A stretch of DNA of 64,000 bases from Dehalococcoidia bacterium (GTDB lineage Bacteria; Chloroflexota; Dehalococcoidia; GIF9; AB-539-J10), in NCBI GenBank assembly GCA_030615625.1, contig JAUWYX010000007.1, positions 22,502 through 86,501 of the forward strand, written 5' to 3'. A program made the translations under genes and the position numbers. The notes beneath the pieces are model-generated. The model made no database searches and was not told the origin of the DNA. It saw nothing but the letters and a program-made list of their open reading frames with translations. Below are positions 1-11,703 of this stretch, one piece after another. Every line of letters begins with the position of its first letter. The first letter of the stretch is position 1.

Positions 1-2
1 CA

Positions 3-1871
3 CCGCTAATTATCAGTGGTGCTGCCGAGGAAGCAACTAAGAGGTATTACACCTTTGCCCAGCTAGTTTCCCACCTTAGCAAAGATGCAGACTATACCAT
101 TGACGAGCGTACGCGTACTACCAACCTTACCGAGATTGGCATGACCAAGATGGAGAAGATGCTAAAGCGGGAGGGCTTGCTCAAAGCACCTGACCTTTAT
201 GACCCCTCCAACTACTTTCTCACTCAATATCTGGAGAGTGCCCTTAAGGCTCGTGTCTTGTTCAAGAAGGACAAGGACTATGTGGTTAAGGATGGACAGG
301 TCATCATCGTGGATGAATTCACTGGCAGATTGATGTTCGGCAGGAGGTATTCTGAGGGATTGCATCAAGCCATCGAGGCCAAAGAGAGGGTAAAGATTCA
401 GCGAGAATCAGTTACCTTAGCCACTATCACATTCCAGAACTATTTCCGCCTGTATCAAAAACTGGCGGGCATGACCGGTACCGCGGCCACGGAAGCCGAG
501 GAGTTCCACAAGATTTATAAGCTGGAAGTGGTAATCATACCCACAAACAAGCCCTTGATTCGCACTGAATACCCTGACCAGATTTACAAAGACGAGAAAA
601 CCAAGTTTGCCGCCGTAGCCAGGGAAATCAAGCAATTAAATGACCAGAGAAGGCCTGTCCTTATCGGCACGACCTCTATTGAGAAATCAGAGGATTTATC
701 TGACCTCCTGAGGAGAAATGGCATCCCCCATCAAGTGTTAAATGCCAAGAATCACGAAAAGGAGGCAGCCATAATCGCTCAAGCCGGAAGTCTCGGAGCG
801 GTAACTGTGGCCACAAACATGGCTGGGCGGGGTGTGGATATCATACTTGGTGGCAATCCTGAGGGGCGTGGTGAAGCGGAATGGCAGGAAGAGCATAATA
901 AGGTGGTTGAGCTTGACGGACTTCACATTGTAGGTACTGAACACCACGAAGCCAGACGCATTGATAATCAGCTCCGGGGAAGGGCAGGAAGGCAGGGAGA
1001 CCCGGGTAGCTCTCGTTTTTATGCTTCCTTAGAAGATGAAATTCTTCGCCGCTTTGGCGGTGAACGTGTTAAGGGAATTATGCAGTGGGCAGGTATGGAT
1101 GAAAATACCCCCATTGAACATCCCTTTGCCACTAAGGCTGTGACCAATTCCCAGGTCCAGACCGAAGGCTATCATTTCAATATTCGTAAACACCTTGTGG
1201 AATATGACGATGTCATCAACAAGCACCGCGAGGTGATTTACGCCGAAAGGAGAAAAATCCTCAGTGGCGCCGACCTTAAGGCAAATATAATATCTATGGT
1301 TCAGGATGAAATCCAAAGCCTGGTAGCCAAACGTCTCAGCAGCGCTAGCTACGAGCTGGAAGAAGAGCAATCCAATTTATCCGGCTTACTTGAGGATGTA
1401 TCCACCATCTTCCCCTTGCCTCCGCACTTCAGAAGCGATGGGCTTTCCGAACTCAGCGCCAAGCAAATCGCAGAAAAGTTGACCAATTATGCCACCGAGC
1501 TTTACAACCAGCGGGAGCAAGAGCTAGGTCCTGATAATATGCGAATAGCGGAGCGACTGGTAATGTTGCGAGCTATTGACCTGTTATGGAAGGAGCATCT
1601 TACTGACATGGATCACCTGCGCCAGGGGATAGGTCTGCGGGCTGTCGGTCAAGAACAGCCGCTGATGGTGTATAAGAGGGAAGGTCATGCCTCTTTTGAA
1701 GCCCTCTTAGCTGGCATTCAGCATGACGTTGCCCATACCATTTACCGCGTCGGTATTGCCAAAGAAGCTCCAAAAAAGAAGGAAGCGGTTATGGTGGGCA
1801 AAAAGGTTGGGCGTAATGACCCCTGCCCGTGCGGCTCAGGCAAGAAATACAAGCATTGCTGCGGGAAATGA
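3..1871 (+). CDS. secA: Preprotein translocase subunit SecA, 3' part (5' end outside the window)
   Basis: Frame is open from base 3 (PLIISGAAEEATKRYY...) upstream of the listed ORF; VATNMAGRGVDI, GLHIVGTEHHEARRIDNQLRGRAGRQGDPG and the C-terminal zinc motif CPCGSGKKYKHCCGK. Confidence 0.97.
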   Translation, partial: PLIISGAAEEATKRYYTFAQLVSHLSKDADYTIDERTRTTNLTEIGMTKMEKMLKREGLLKAPDLYDPSNYFLTQYLESALKARVLFKKDKDYVVKDGQVIIVDEFTGRLMFGRRYSEGLHQAIEAKERVKIQRESVTLATITFQNYFRLYQKLAGMTGTAATEAEEFHKIYKLEVVIIPTNKPLIRTEYPDQIYKDEKTKFAAVAREIKQLNDQRRPVLIGTTSIEKSEDLSDLLRRNGIPHQVLNAKNHEKEAAIIAQAGSLGAVTVATNMAGRGVDIILGGNPEGRGEAEWQEEHNKVVELDGLHIVGTEHHEARRIDNQLRGRAGRQGDPGSSRFYASLEDEILRRFGGERVKGIMQWAGMDENTPIEHPFATKAVTNSQVQTEGYHFNIRKHLVEYDDVINKHREVIYAERRKILSGADLKANIISMVQDEIQSLVAKRLSSASYELEEEQSNLSGLLEDVSTIFPLPPHFRSDGLSELSAKQIAEKLTNYATELYNQREQELGPDNMRIAERLVMLRAIDLLWKEHLTDMDHLRQGIGLRAVGQEQPLMVYKREGHASFEALLAGIQHDVAHTIYRVGIAKEAPKKKEAVMVGKKVGRNDPCPCGSGKKYKHCCGK

Positions 1872-1877
1872 TTAGTA

Positions 1878-1900
1878 TCCTCTCCCTTTGTGGGAGAGGA
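1878..1900. terminator. Perfect 9-bp hairpin after secA (weak terminator candidate, no clear U-tract)
   Basis: TCCTCTCCC tttgt GGGAGAGGA immediately after the secA stop; a similar hairpin lies at 25098-25119. Confidence 0.45.
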
Positions 1901-1940
1901 TTAAGAGCATATCTTGAATTTATCGAAGGAGGATGGTGCA

Positions 1941-2201
1941 ATGCCAATTTATGAGTATAAATCAAAAAACGGTGCTCATTGCAGACTGTGTAAAGGAAAG
2001 TTTGAGGTCAGGCAGGGAATAAATGACAAGCCACTTAGCAAATGCCCCGAATGCGGCGCCGAGATAAGGAGGCTCTTTTCCCGCCCATTCCTAGGCCGAA
2101 AAGAATCCTTTAGCCATGAAGGCCCCTTCAATTATATGGAGAACGAGGCCGACGAATTAGGGCTGGAAGAAGACCTCGCCGAAGACGAAGTCTGGGAGTG
2201 A
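1941..2201 (+). CDS. FmdB-family zinc-ribbon protein
   Basis: MPIYEYKSKNGAHCRLCKGKFEVRQGI...KCPECGAEIRRLF, typical FmdB/CxxC zinc ribbon; start set at MPIYEY. Confidence 0.8.
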   Translation: MPIYEYKSKNGAHCRLCKGKFEVRQGINDKPLSKCPECGAEIRRLFSRPFLGRKESFSHEGPFNYMENEADELGLEEDLAEDEVWE

Positions 2202-2242
2202 GTGGGCTGGGTGGGAAAATGTTGCTGTGGAAGGTAAGGCTT

Positions 2243-2482
2243 ATGACCAATAAAGAACTACAAAAGGCAATCAAGGACGCAACTGATGATGTGAAGAGTT
2301 TATCTTCGTCTCTACTTAGTGGGCCTTTCCCGCAACAAGAGGTAAGGTGCAGGGAAATGATTTTATTGAGGCAATTGACTCTCTACAAGATAGAGGATGC
2401 CAGGAAATGTAAAAGAAAAGACTTGGAGCGCTTTAATTCTGAAATTTACAATTTAATAACAGCTTTTGTAAAGTCACAGTAG
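2243..2482 (+). CDS. Hypothetical protein
   Basis: Short ORF in a tandem gene series; start inferred at MTNKELQKA. Confidence 0.45.
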   Translation: MTNKELQKAIKDATDDVKSLSSSLLSGPFPQQEVRCREMILLRQLTLYKIEDARKCKRKDLERFNSEIYNLITAFVKSQ

Positions 2483-2499
2483 TAATCTGATAGTACGGA

Positions 2500-3387
2500 A
2501 TGACATTGAGTGATTATTGGTTAGTCGTAGGTTCTCCCCACAATTGGAGAACTGCTTTTGAGCACAAAAACATTTGGGGCCTAAAACAAACACAAAGACA
2601 TCTTTGGGAGAGACTAAATGAAGGAGATGTGTTGTTTTTTTATGTCACAAGCCCTGTCAGTGGGATAATCGGCCATGGCATTGTTCGTACAAAATTTCAC
2701 CAAGATCAACCTCTATGGCCTCAGGAGATTAAAGAAAAGAAGGTTATATGGCCATTGCGCTTCGAATTTAATGTGGAGCGTTGCCTTCCCCTTAATAAGT
2801 GGCAAGCATTCAAAATAACTTCTGGGGAACTGTTTCCTCGGGGAGGGTTCCAGGCGTTAGATCATGGCATAGCCCGGCAACTTATTTCAAAGTTCACATC
2901 CTTACCTAAAGAATATCGTGTGGAGACTCCGACGCCAATCTCCCTAACAGAGACTCCTTCTATCTATCTTGGCGAACCCCAGCAAGTAGAGCAAGCTTTA
3001 CCTTCGCACGATGAGCTTAAACATAGACTGGTGGAAATTGGGCAACTTCAAGGTTATCTTGCCGATGAGGAATATGTCTTTGATATTGGCAAGCTTGATG
3101 TCGTGTGGAGGAGAGTAGTACATTCCGTACCTACCTATGCTTTTGAAATTCAGGTTGGTGGAGACGTATACCATGCTCTAGCAAAACTAAAGCATGCCTT
3201 CGATTTATGGAATAGCCACATCTTTCTCGTCGCACCTCAAGCGGATCATGGTAAGGTTGAGAATTTGCTATCAGGGACTTTTCATGAGATTAGTAGTCGG
3301 ATCAAATTTATTGAGTTGGAAAAGGTAGAGGAGCTTTATAGACGTAAAAAGGCCTATTTAGACTTTGAAGAGGAACTGGGCATATAG
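2500..3387 (+). CDS. EVE-domain protein with C-terminal restriction-endonuclease-like domain
   Basis: N-terminus YWLVVGSPHNWRTAFEHKNIWGLK...GDVLFFYV...GIIGHGIV is EVE/PUA-like; C-terminus LDVVWRR...YAFEIQVGGDVYHALAKLKHA resembles a PD-(D/E)XK core (D...ExQ...K). Confidence 0.6.
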   Translation: MTLSDYWLVVGSPHNWRTAFEHKNIWGLKQTQRHLWERLNEGDVLFFYVTSPVSGIIGHGIVRTKFHQDQPLWPQEIKEKKVIWPLRFEFNVERCLPLNKWQAFKITSGELFPRGGFQALDHGIARQLISKFTSLPKEYRVETPTPISLTETPSIYLGEPQQVEQALPSHDELKHRLVEIGQLQGYLADEEYVFDIGKLDVVWRRVVHSVPTYAFEIQVGGDVYHALAKLKHAFDLWNSHIFLVAPQADHGKVENLLSGTFHEISSRIKFIELEKVEELYRRKKAYLDFEEELGI

Positions 3388-3427
3388 TTTTTCTAGGAAG
3401 AAATAGATTTGTCGAAAGAGGCAAAAG

Positions 3428-5381
<1,954 letters not shown>

Positions 5382-5463
5382 CTAGAGCCTGTTCAGAAGC
5401 TCTTAGATAGGAGTCCCGACAAAGGAAAGGGCCACTTTGCTCATATCCTCAGCTATCTTGAAC

Positions 5464-5970
5464 TTAAGTTTCGGCTATGCCGCACTCGCCTGCTTGGCCT
5501 TTAAGCGTTTCCACAGCATGAGGCAGCGCCGGCAGTATCACTTCAAGGCATTCGCGTACTGCCTTGGGGCTTCCCGGCAGGTTGATAATTAAGCATTTCC
5601 CGCGAGTGCCCGCAACTGCCCGACTGAGCATGGCCATGGGGGTTTTCTTCAGGCTCTCAGCCCTCATCGCCTCGGCAAAACCGGGGACAATTCTATCCAC
5701 CACGGCAAGAGTCGCCTCAGGAGTAACATCTCTAGGAGTAAGTCCTGTTCCTCCCGTGGTGATGAGCACGTCTAAATCATCTTCATCTACCCACTTAACC
5801 AGCTTTTCAACAATAAGCTCCTTCTCATCAGGAACGACGTCGTAATTTACAATGCGGGCATCCATACTGGAGAGGATTTCTCGAATAGCCTCTCCGCTCT
5901 TATCCTGACGCTCCCCTCTTGAGCCTTTGTCACTGATGGTTAATATCCCTACGGTAAACATTTTCTTCAC
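5464..5970 (-). CDS. MogA/MoaB-type molybdenum cofactor biosynthesis protein
   Basis: VGILTISDKGSRGERQDKSG...DVLITTGGTGLTPRDVTPEAT...INLPGSPKAVRE. Confidence 0.92.
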   Translation of the reverse strand: MKKMFTVGILTISDKGSRGERQDKSGEAIREILSSMDARIVNYDVVPDEKELIVEKLVKWVDEDDLDVLITTGGTGLTPRDVTPEATLAVVDRIVPGFAEAMRAESLKKTPMAMLSRAVAGTRGKCLIINLPGSPKAVRECLEVILPALPHAVETLKGQAGECGIAET

Positions 5971-7793
5971 CTAACCCTTTTCCTTCCTCGGGGTAGAAAG
6001 GCACCGTCCTGGCTTTTCAACACAAAATTCTTTTCTATAAAATCAGCCACTGTTACTGTATCACCCCATGGAAGCTGAGGGATATCAGTATCCAATGACC
6101 CATCAGTAACAATAGCCGAAAGTTCCTCGGGAGAACACAATAAGTCATCGCCGAGTTCTTTTTTATGCACTTCGATTTTAGGAGTTTTGCTTTTCCTGAA
6201 TCCTTCGACGAGGACGAGGTCGAATTCAGCGCCAACAATGGGCATAATTTCCTCAATATCAAGCTCGTGGTCCAAACTTTTAATAAAGGCAAGCTTGCCA
6301 GGCGAGCTAACAAATACGGCATCGCTGCCCGCTTGAGCAAACCTCCAGCTATCTTTTCCGGGGTGGTCTATTTCCATCCTGCCTCGACTATGCTTTAAGG
6401 CAGCGACTTTATATCCTCTTCCTTTAAACTCGGCAATAAGTTGCTCCATAAGCACTGTTTTACCAGATCGTGATTTGCCCACGATTGAAACAATCGGCAA
6501 CGTTTTCACCTCGCCTTGCCCCTCTCCCCAATCCAACATCTGCACCTCGACCATGTCTCCGGCCTTAACCCCCTTGCTACTTTCGGGGATAACAGCCAAA
6601 CCATTGGCTCTGGCCATGGATGTAAGGATTCCCGAGCCCTGGGGGCCGGTGACGGAGGCATGATATTGACCACCGCGCCTGGTTACATTTACCCTGGCAA
6701 AGAGGCGGCGGCCATCAGTATTCACAACATCATCCTCAATAACCGCTCGGACGGCTGGCTTTGCCAGAATTTCCTTACCCAGCATTTTTAGTATGGCAGG
6801 ACGGGCGAATTGTTCAAAGGTAATCATGGAGCTGACGGGATTGCCCGGCAATCCCAAATGAGGCACCTTCCCCTTTTTCCCTCCTTCCACCTTCTTCATA
6901 ACCCCAAAGGCAAGCGGTTTTCCGGGCTTCATACAAACCGTCCAGAAACCAACCTCCCCATGCTCTGCCAGGACATCCTTTACTATATCGTAGTCTCCCT
7001 TGGACACACCGCCGGAGGTAATGAGCATATCTGCGTCCAAACCCTCATCGATTTTCTCGGTTAGAGACCGAACCGAATCGCGCCCTATGCCCAGGATTTT
7101 GGGAATCCCACCATAGCGAGAGACTTCGGCGGCAATGGCATAGTTATTGCTATCATGAATCTTACCCGGAGCCAATGGCTGGTCAACACCAATGAGCTCG
7201 TCTCCCGTAGCTAGAATAGCCACAATCGGCCGACGGATAACCAGCGCAGTGGAGAGCCCCAGGGAGGCCAGCACTCCTATCTCTTGAGGGCGAAGCACCT
7301 TTCCTTTTTTAAGAATTAAATTTCCCTTGGCAATATCCTCACCTCTACCTCGGACATTCAATCCCTCCTTCGCCTGGCACAATATACCGATTTGCGACAA
7401 GTCTCCCCTAGCTGATTTGCGGCTAACTTCATCGGTGTCCTCAAATCGAACTACGGCATCAGCCCCTTCAGGCAATGGCGCTCCTGTCATAATGCGGATA
7501 GCCGTCCCCGGCCTGACTTCTTTTGTGGGCATAGACCCGGCAGCAACCTCTCCGACCACGACCAAATATCTCGGTGATGATTCACCAGCCCCCCGAGTAT
7601 CCTTGGCTCGCAGGGCATAACCATCCATGGCGGAATTATCCAGCGGGGGAATATCTATAGTGGAATAGACATCCTCAGCCAGAACCTGTCCCAGGCAGTC
7701 CAAAATAGGCTTCCGCTCGGGCTCAAGAACCTCAACATAGCTCAAAACCTTCTCCAGGGCTCCTTCCACAGAAATCATGCGGTAAACTCCCAA
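5967..7793 (-). CDS. MoeA-MobB fusion protein (molybdopterin molybdotransferase + MobB GTPase)
   Basis: MoeA: PPLDNSAMDGYALRAKDT, TGDELIG, TSGGVSKGDYD, GLPGNPVSS; C-terminal MobB: IVSIVGKSRSGKTVLMEQLI...LVLVEGFRKSKTPKIEVHK. Confidence 0.92.
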   Translation of the reverse strand: MGVYRMISVEGALEKVLSYVEVLEPERKPILDCLGQVLAEDVYSTIDIPPLDNSAMDGYALRAKDTRGAGESSPRYLVVVGEVAAGSMPTKEVRPGTAIRIMTGAPLPEGADAVVRFEDTDEVSRKSARGDLSQIGILCQAKEGLNVRGRGEDIAKGNLILKKGKVLRPQEIGVLASLGLSTALVIRRPIVAILATGDELIGVDQPLAPGKIHDSNNYAIAAEVSRYGGIPKILGIGRDSVRSLTEKIDEGLDADMLITSGGVSKGDYDIVKDVLAEHGEVGFWTVCMKPGKPLAFGVMKKVEGGKKGKVPHLGLPGNPVSSMITFEQFARPAILKMLGKEILAKPAVRAVIEDDVVNTDGRRLFARVNVTRRGGQYHASVTGPQGSGILTSMARANGLAVIPESSKGVKAGDMVEVQMLDWGEGQGEVKTLPIVSIVGKSRSGKTVLMEQLIAEFKGRGYKVAALKHSRGRMEIDHPGKDSWRFAQAGSDAVFVSSPGKLAFIKSLDHELDIEEIMPIVGAEFDLVLVEGFRKSKTPKIEVHKKELGDDLLCSPEELSAIVTDGSLDTDIPQLPWGDTVTVADFIEKNFVLKSQDGAFLPRGRKRVR

Positions 7794-7952
7794 ACCTGTA
7801 TTATAGATTATCTTTGTCCTCTATACCAACTTCCTTGAGGACAAACTAGCTTGGTGATAATACTGCCCAAGAGCAGGCCGGTGCCTCAAGTTCAGCTTAA
7901 GTTGACAATTGGCAGCTTTAGCCCTATTATTTAACAAAGTAAGGAGGTAGAA

Positions 7953-8171
7953 ATGCGAGAAAAGGTACAAGCAGCCCTGGAACAAGTGAGACCGGCATTG
8001 TTAGCTGATGGAGGGGATGTCCAACTAATAGATGTCAAGGATGGAGTGGTGACATTAAGGTTGACTGGTGCCTGCGGTGGCTGCCCCATGGCAAGTATGA
8101 CCTTGAAGGATGGGATTGAACGGGTGCTCAAGGAACAGGTGCCTGAAGTTAAGGAGGTAGTAGCCGTCTAA
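7953..8171 (+). CDS. NifU C-terminal-domain (Nfu-type) Fe-S scaffold protein
   Basis: [45 protein letters not shown]. Confidence 0.93.
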   Translation: MREKVQAALEQVRPALLADGGDVQLIDVKDGVVTLRLTGACGGCPMASMTLKDGIERVLKEQVPEVKEVVAV

Positions 8172-8224
8172 CCTGCGGCAGCATTTCAAAAAGAGGTCAG
8201 AAGTGAATCAGGCTGGAGATTTAA

Positions 8225-8458
8225 ATGCCCCAGGGATACTTTATCTGCCACTCTTGTGGTAAAACGGTAGAACATACAGGAGAGGAGCGACCTTGCCAGG
8301 TGCTCAATGGTTGGCTCATGGTTTCACGATGGAAAGGTCCAGGAACAGTTGAGCATTATAATTTTTGCTCCTCGATTTGTCTCAAAAGATGGACGGATAC
8401 CCAGGTTCCTCAAGTCCCTGACGTATTCTTAAGAGCTTTTGAGCAAGGAAAGGATTAA
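8225..8458 (+). CDS. Small zinc-finger-like hypothetical protein
   Basis: CHSCG...C...FCSSICLKRW cysteine pattern; tightly placed between nfu and fmdB. Confidence 0.6.
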   Translation: MPQGYFICHSCGKTVEHTGEERPCQVLNGWLMVSRWKGPGTVEHYNFCSSICLKRWTDTQVPQVPDVFLRAFEQGKD

Positions 8459-8460
8459 AA

Positions 8461-8694
8461 ATGCCCATCTATGAATATTTTTGCCCTGATTGTAACTTCA
8501 AGTTTGAATTGCTTCGCCACCAAGCCCGAGCAAACGAAAGTGCCTCTTGCCCCCACTGTCACAATGGTGCTAAACGGATATTCTCTTCTTTTGCCTCTTT
8601 TTCTAAAAGCAGTGAAGGGCCATCTACCCCGATTGGGGGAAGTTCCTCTTGTAGCTCCTGCTCTGCCACAAGTTGTGAAACCTGCCAAATATAG
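8461..8694 (+). CDS. FmdB-family zinc-ribbon protein
   Basis: MPIYEYFCPDCNFKFELLRH...SCPHCHNGAKRIFSSF. Confidence 0.85.
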   Translation: MPIYEYFCPDCNFKFELLRHQARANESASCPHCHNGAKRIFSSFASFSKSSEGPSTPIGGSSSCSSCSATSCETCQI

Positions 8695-8795
8695 CTCCCT
8701 CAACAAGAAACTGTAAATAGCCCAAATTAAGAGAACACTAAATGACCGGCCTGTGAAAATAAATCCCAAACATGTAACCACATTGGTGAGCCGAG

Positions 8796-9164
8796 ATGAT
8801 TGAGGTAAGAAGAGAAGACTTCTCCATCGATGAGATAACCAAGAAGATGAAGGACCCCAAAATAGGGGCGATATCAATTTATCTAGGCACTGTACGTGAA
8901 TTCCCTTCGGGTAATGGACTGGAATTTGAGGACGATAACCACGCTGTCCGGAAACTAGAGGAGATAGAAAAAAGAGCAATCGATAGATTTGATGTCGAGG
9001 ATGTAGCCATAATACATCGAGTGGGTTTCTTAGGCATATCAGCCAATATTCTATTAGTAGCAGTTTCCGCCTCTCACAGAGAGCCAGCTTTCGATGCTTG
9101 CAGAAGCATAATAGACGATATAAAGGATTTCCACAAATCATGGAGAAAAGAAGTATCGAAATAG
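8796..9164 (+). CDS. moaE: Molybdopterin synthase catalytic subunit MoaE
   Basis: GAISIYLGTVREF...LEFEDDNHAVRKLEEIEKRAIDRF...IIHRVGFLGISANILLVAVSASHREPAFDACRSIIDDIK. Confidence 0.9.
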   Translation: MIEVRREDFSIDEITKKMKDPKIGAISIYLGTVREFPSGNGLEFEDDNHAVRKLEEIEKRAIDRFDVEDVAIIHRVGFLGISANILLVAVSASHREPAFDACRSIIDDIKDFHKSWRKEVSK

Positions 9165-9823
9165 AAACTTTAGGAATTTCCAAGGATGCTAAGTGGAGGA
9201 AGACAGATGAGCTTGCCCATGAAGAAGAGATTATCGTTAAGCTCAATGGAGAAATTCAAAAATTCTACTGCATTCCCGTTGACCTGGAAGAGATGATAGC
9301 TGGCTATTTGAAATCAAGAGGCATAGACCCTTCTTTGTCCCGGATCAAGAAACTTAGCAGCAGCGAGTTTGAGGTAAATTTTTCTGAAGAATTGGTTAAG
9401 ACTCCCCAGAACTGTGATTCGAAGAAAAAGTTAACCAAAAGCGAAGTTTTTAATTTGGTAAAAAGTCTCAATGAAAACAGTTTTTTGTATGAAAAGACTG
9501 GCTGTACACATGTTATTGGGATCTGCGAGGACAAGGAGATTTTTGTAGAGGACGTAAGTAGACATTGCGCCATAGATAAAGCCATCGGCCTGGCAATTAG
9601 AGATGGAATCAATTTGGCAAACAGTTCCCTGATTACCTCGTGCCGACAAACGGCTTCCATAATAAGAAAGGCGATCTTTTGCCAAATACCAATAGTTATA
9701 AGCATCACTGCCCCCACGGACCTAGCTATAAAAGAAGCCAATAAATACGGGATAACACTTATAGGTTTTGCCAGTTCAAAAATGTTTAACATATACTCCC
9801 ACGATTGGAGAATCGAAACCTAA
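9140..9823 (+). CDS. fdhD: FdhD-like formate dehydrogenase accessory sulfurtransferase (divergent)
   Basis: EDVSRHCAIDKAIG...SITAPTDLAIKEANKYGITLIGFASSKMFNIYSHDWRI match FdhD; start at MEKRSIE overlaps the moaE 3' end. Confidence 0.8.
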   Translation: MEKRSIEIETLGISKDAKWRKTDELAHEEEIIVKLNGEIQKFYCIPVDLEEMIAGYLKSRGIDPSLSRIKKLSSSEFEVNFSEELVKTPQNCDSKKKLTKSEVFNLVKSLNENSFLYEKTGCTHVIGICEDKEIFVEDVSRHCAIDKAIGLAIRDGINLANSSLITSCRQTASIIRKAIFCQIPIVISITAPTDLAIKEANKYGITLIGFASSKMFNIYSHDWRIET

Positions 9824-9947
9824 AAATATATAGAGTGGGGAAATAACAGGTTTTATCGTACCGCGGTATCCAAACTGGAACCTTTCGCTGGATTGAAATT
9901 AAAGCAGGGAGTAGTTTACAATATAGCAGCTTGCTTTGCTTCACCAA

Positions 9948-10289
9948 ATGCATGAACTTGGAGTAACTGAAAACATAGTTAATATTGCTTTAGCCAAAGC
10001 TGGTGAGGCGCAAGCTAGCAAGGTCATCCAAATTAACTTAGTAATTGGCGAGATGTCAGGATTTGTCCCCGATTGTATTCAGTTTTATTTCGATCCTCTC
10101 AGCAAAGATACCATCGCTCAAGGAGCAGTACTCCACTTTGAATTAGTGCCAGCTCAATTGCGTTGTCGGAATTGTTCCACGATTTTCCACCCCCAAGATA
10201 CTCTGTGGGCTTGCCCCAAATGCCGGGGCCAGAGCGTAGAAATATCCAAGGGACGAGAACTCTATATTGAAAGCATGGAAGTAGAATGA
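9948..10289 (+). CDS. hypA: Hydrogenase nickel incorporation protein HypA
   Basis: MHELGVTENIVNIAL...VIGEMSGFVPDCIQFYFD...RCRNCSTIF...WACPKCRGQSVEISKGRELYIESMEVE. Confidence 0.95.
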   Translation: MHELGVTENIVNIALAKAGEAQASKVIQINLVIGEMSGFVPDCIQFYFDPLSKDTIAQGAVLHFELVPAQLRCRNCSTIFHPQDTLWACPKCRGQSVEISKGRELYIESMEVE

Positions 10290-10960
10290 AAAAAATAGAG
10301 GTTATCCAGAACGTTCTGGAGGCTAATGAGACCATAGCTAAGCGAAATCAACAGCTATTGGATAGGCACAGGGTTTTTGCTATTAACATTATGTCAGCTC
10401 CAGGTGCCGGCAAGACGAGCCTTATTCTACAAACTCTGACGAGGCTGAAAGGCAGGCTGAACATGGCTGTTATCGAAGGCGATGTTGCTTCCACAGTAGA
10501 TGCTGAGAAAGTGCAGAGCGAGGCAAAAGCAGTAGTTCAAATAAATACCCGAAATATGCCGGAAAGTTGTTCTTTAATGGCTGCCATGATTGAGTCAGCT
10601 CTAAAGGACATGCCCCTGGATAACATAGACCTACTCTTAATCGAGAATGTAGGCAATCTCATTTGCCCCTCCGAATTTACCCTGGGAGAACACAAACGAA
10701 TGGTGATTTCCAGCCTGCCTGAAGGGGATGATAAACCCATTAAATATCCCTTGATCTTTATCGATGCCGATGCTGTGATAATAAATAAGATGGACCTTCT
10801 TCCCCATGTTGATTTCGATATTGCCGCCTTTCACCGTTCCGTTGAAGGACTAAATCCTAAAGCCGAGGTTTTTCAACTTTCCTGCAAGACCAGCGAGGGG
10901 ATAGAAAGGTGGTGCTCCTGGGTATTAGAACAAGTGAAAACCAATGCCATAAAGCGATAG
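10286..10960 (+). CDS. hypB: Hydrogenase nickel incorporation GTPase HypB
   Basis: INIMSAPGAGKTSLILQTL, IEGDVAST, LLIENVGNLICPSEFTLGEHKR, VIINKMDLLPHVDFD. Confidence 0.96.
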   Translation: MKKIEVIQNVLEANETIAKRNQQLLDRHRVFAINIMSAPGAGKTSLILQTLTRLKGRLNMAVIEGDVASTVDAEKVQSEAKAVVQINTRNMPESCSLMAAMIESALKDMPLDNIDLLLIENVGNLICPSEFTLGEHKRMVISSLPEGDDKPIKYPLIFIDADAVIINKMDLLPHVDFDIAAFHRSVEGLNPKAEVFQLSCKTSEGIERWCSWVLEQVKTNAIKR

Positions 10961-11190
10961 AAGTTTCACATATCTGGTAAACCTCATCATCTTGAGAACG
11001 TTAAGCGACACCAAGGCAACTAGCTGATATTCTGTCTCCGTGCAAAGGTGGAAAATAGGGGGGCTTGATAATTTCCGGCGGATGATATATAATTCATGTC
11101 AAGCTTTTGAGGAAACTAAGCTATTACAGCTAAGTAACCAGCCCTGAAATAGAATCCCTCTCAGCAGAGAAGCTGTTTACGCGGTAAAGC

Positions 11191-11703
11191 ATGAAGTTTC
11201 TAATTACAACGGCAGTCGCTTATGTGGTTTATCTCCTTCTCACTATTGGTAGCGGCACCGTTTTTTTATGGAGTAATGCCGAGCTCATCATCGGGGCAGT
11301 GTTCGCCGTGGTGGTTGGTGCCCTGCTCAAGAACCGGTTCATCGGCAAAGACCTGCGCATGCTGAACCCGGTGCGGTGGTTTACCTTCCTCGTTTACCTG
11401 TTCCCCCTTTTCTTTGCCATGGCCAAGGCCAATGTTGACGTGGCCTACCGTGTCATCACCGGCCGGATTAATCCGGCCATCGTGAAGATAAATCCCAACC
11501 TGAAGACCGACTTGTCACTTACCATCCTGGCCAATTCCATCACCCTGACGCCCGGAACACTGAGCGTGGACGTTGACGAGAAAACCAACGAGCTATATGT
11601 TCACTGGATAAATGTTGACCCTGAGGTGCTCAAGGACATGCCGAGAGACTACCATCCGATATGCCACAATTTCCCTGACTGGGCGAGGAGAATCGCGGGA
11701 TGA
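11191..11703 (+). CDS. mbhA: Membrane-bound hydrogenase/antiporter subunit, MrpE-like (MbhA)
   Basis: MrpE-family: RMLNPVRWFTFLVYLFPLFFAMAKANVDVAYRVITGRINPAIVKI...LTILANSITLTPGTLSVDVD. Confidence 0.9.
   Translation: MKFLITTAVAYVVYLLLTIGSGTVFLWSNAELIIGAVFAVVVGALLKNRFIGKDLRMLNPVRWFTFLVYLFPLFFAMAKANVDVAYRVITGRINPAIVKINPNLKTDLSLTILANSITLTPGTLSVDVDEKTNELYVHWINVDPEVLKDMPRDYHPICHNFPDWARRIAG

Noticed and set aside
8455-9246. 263-aa minus-strand ORF opposite fmdB/moaE
   Set aside because: Overlaps well-supported FmdB and MoaE genes; no recognisable domain.
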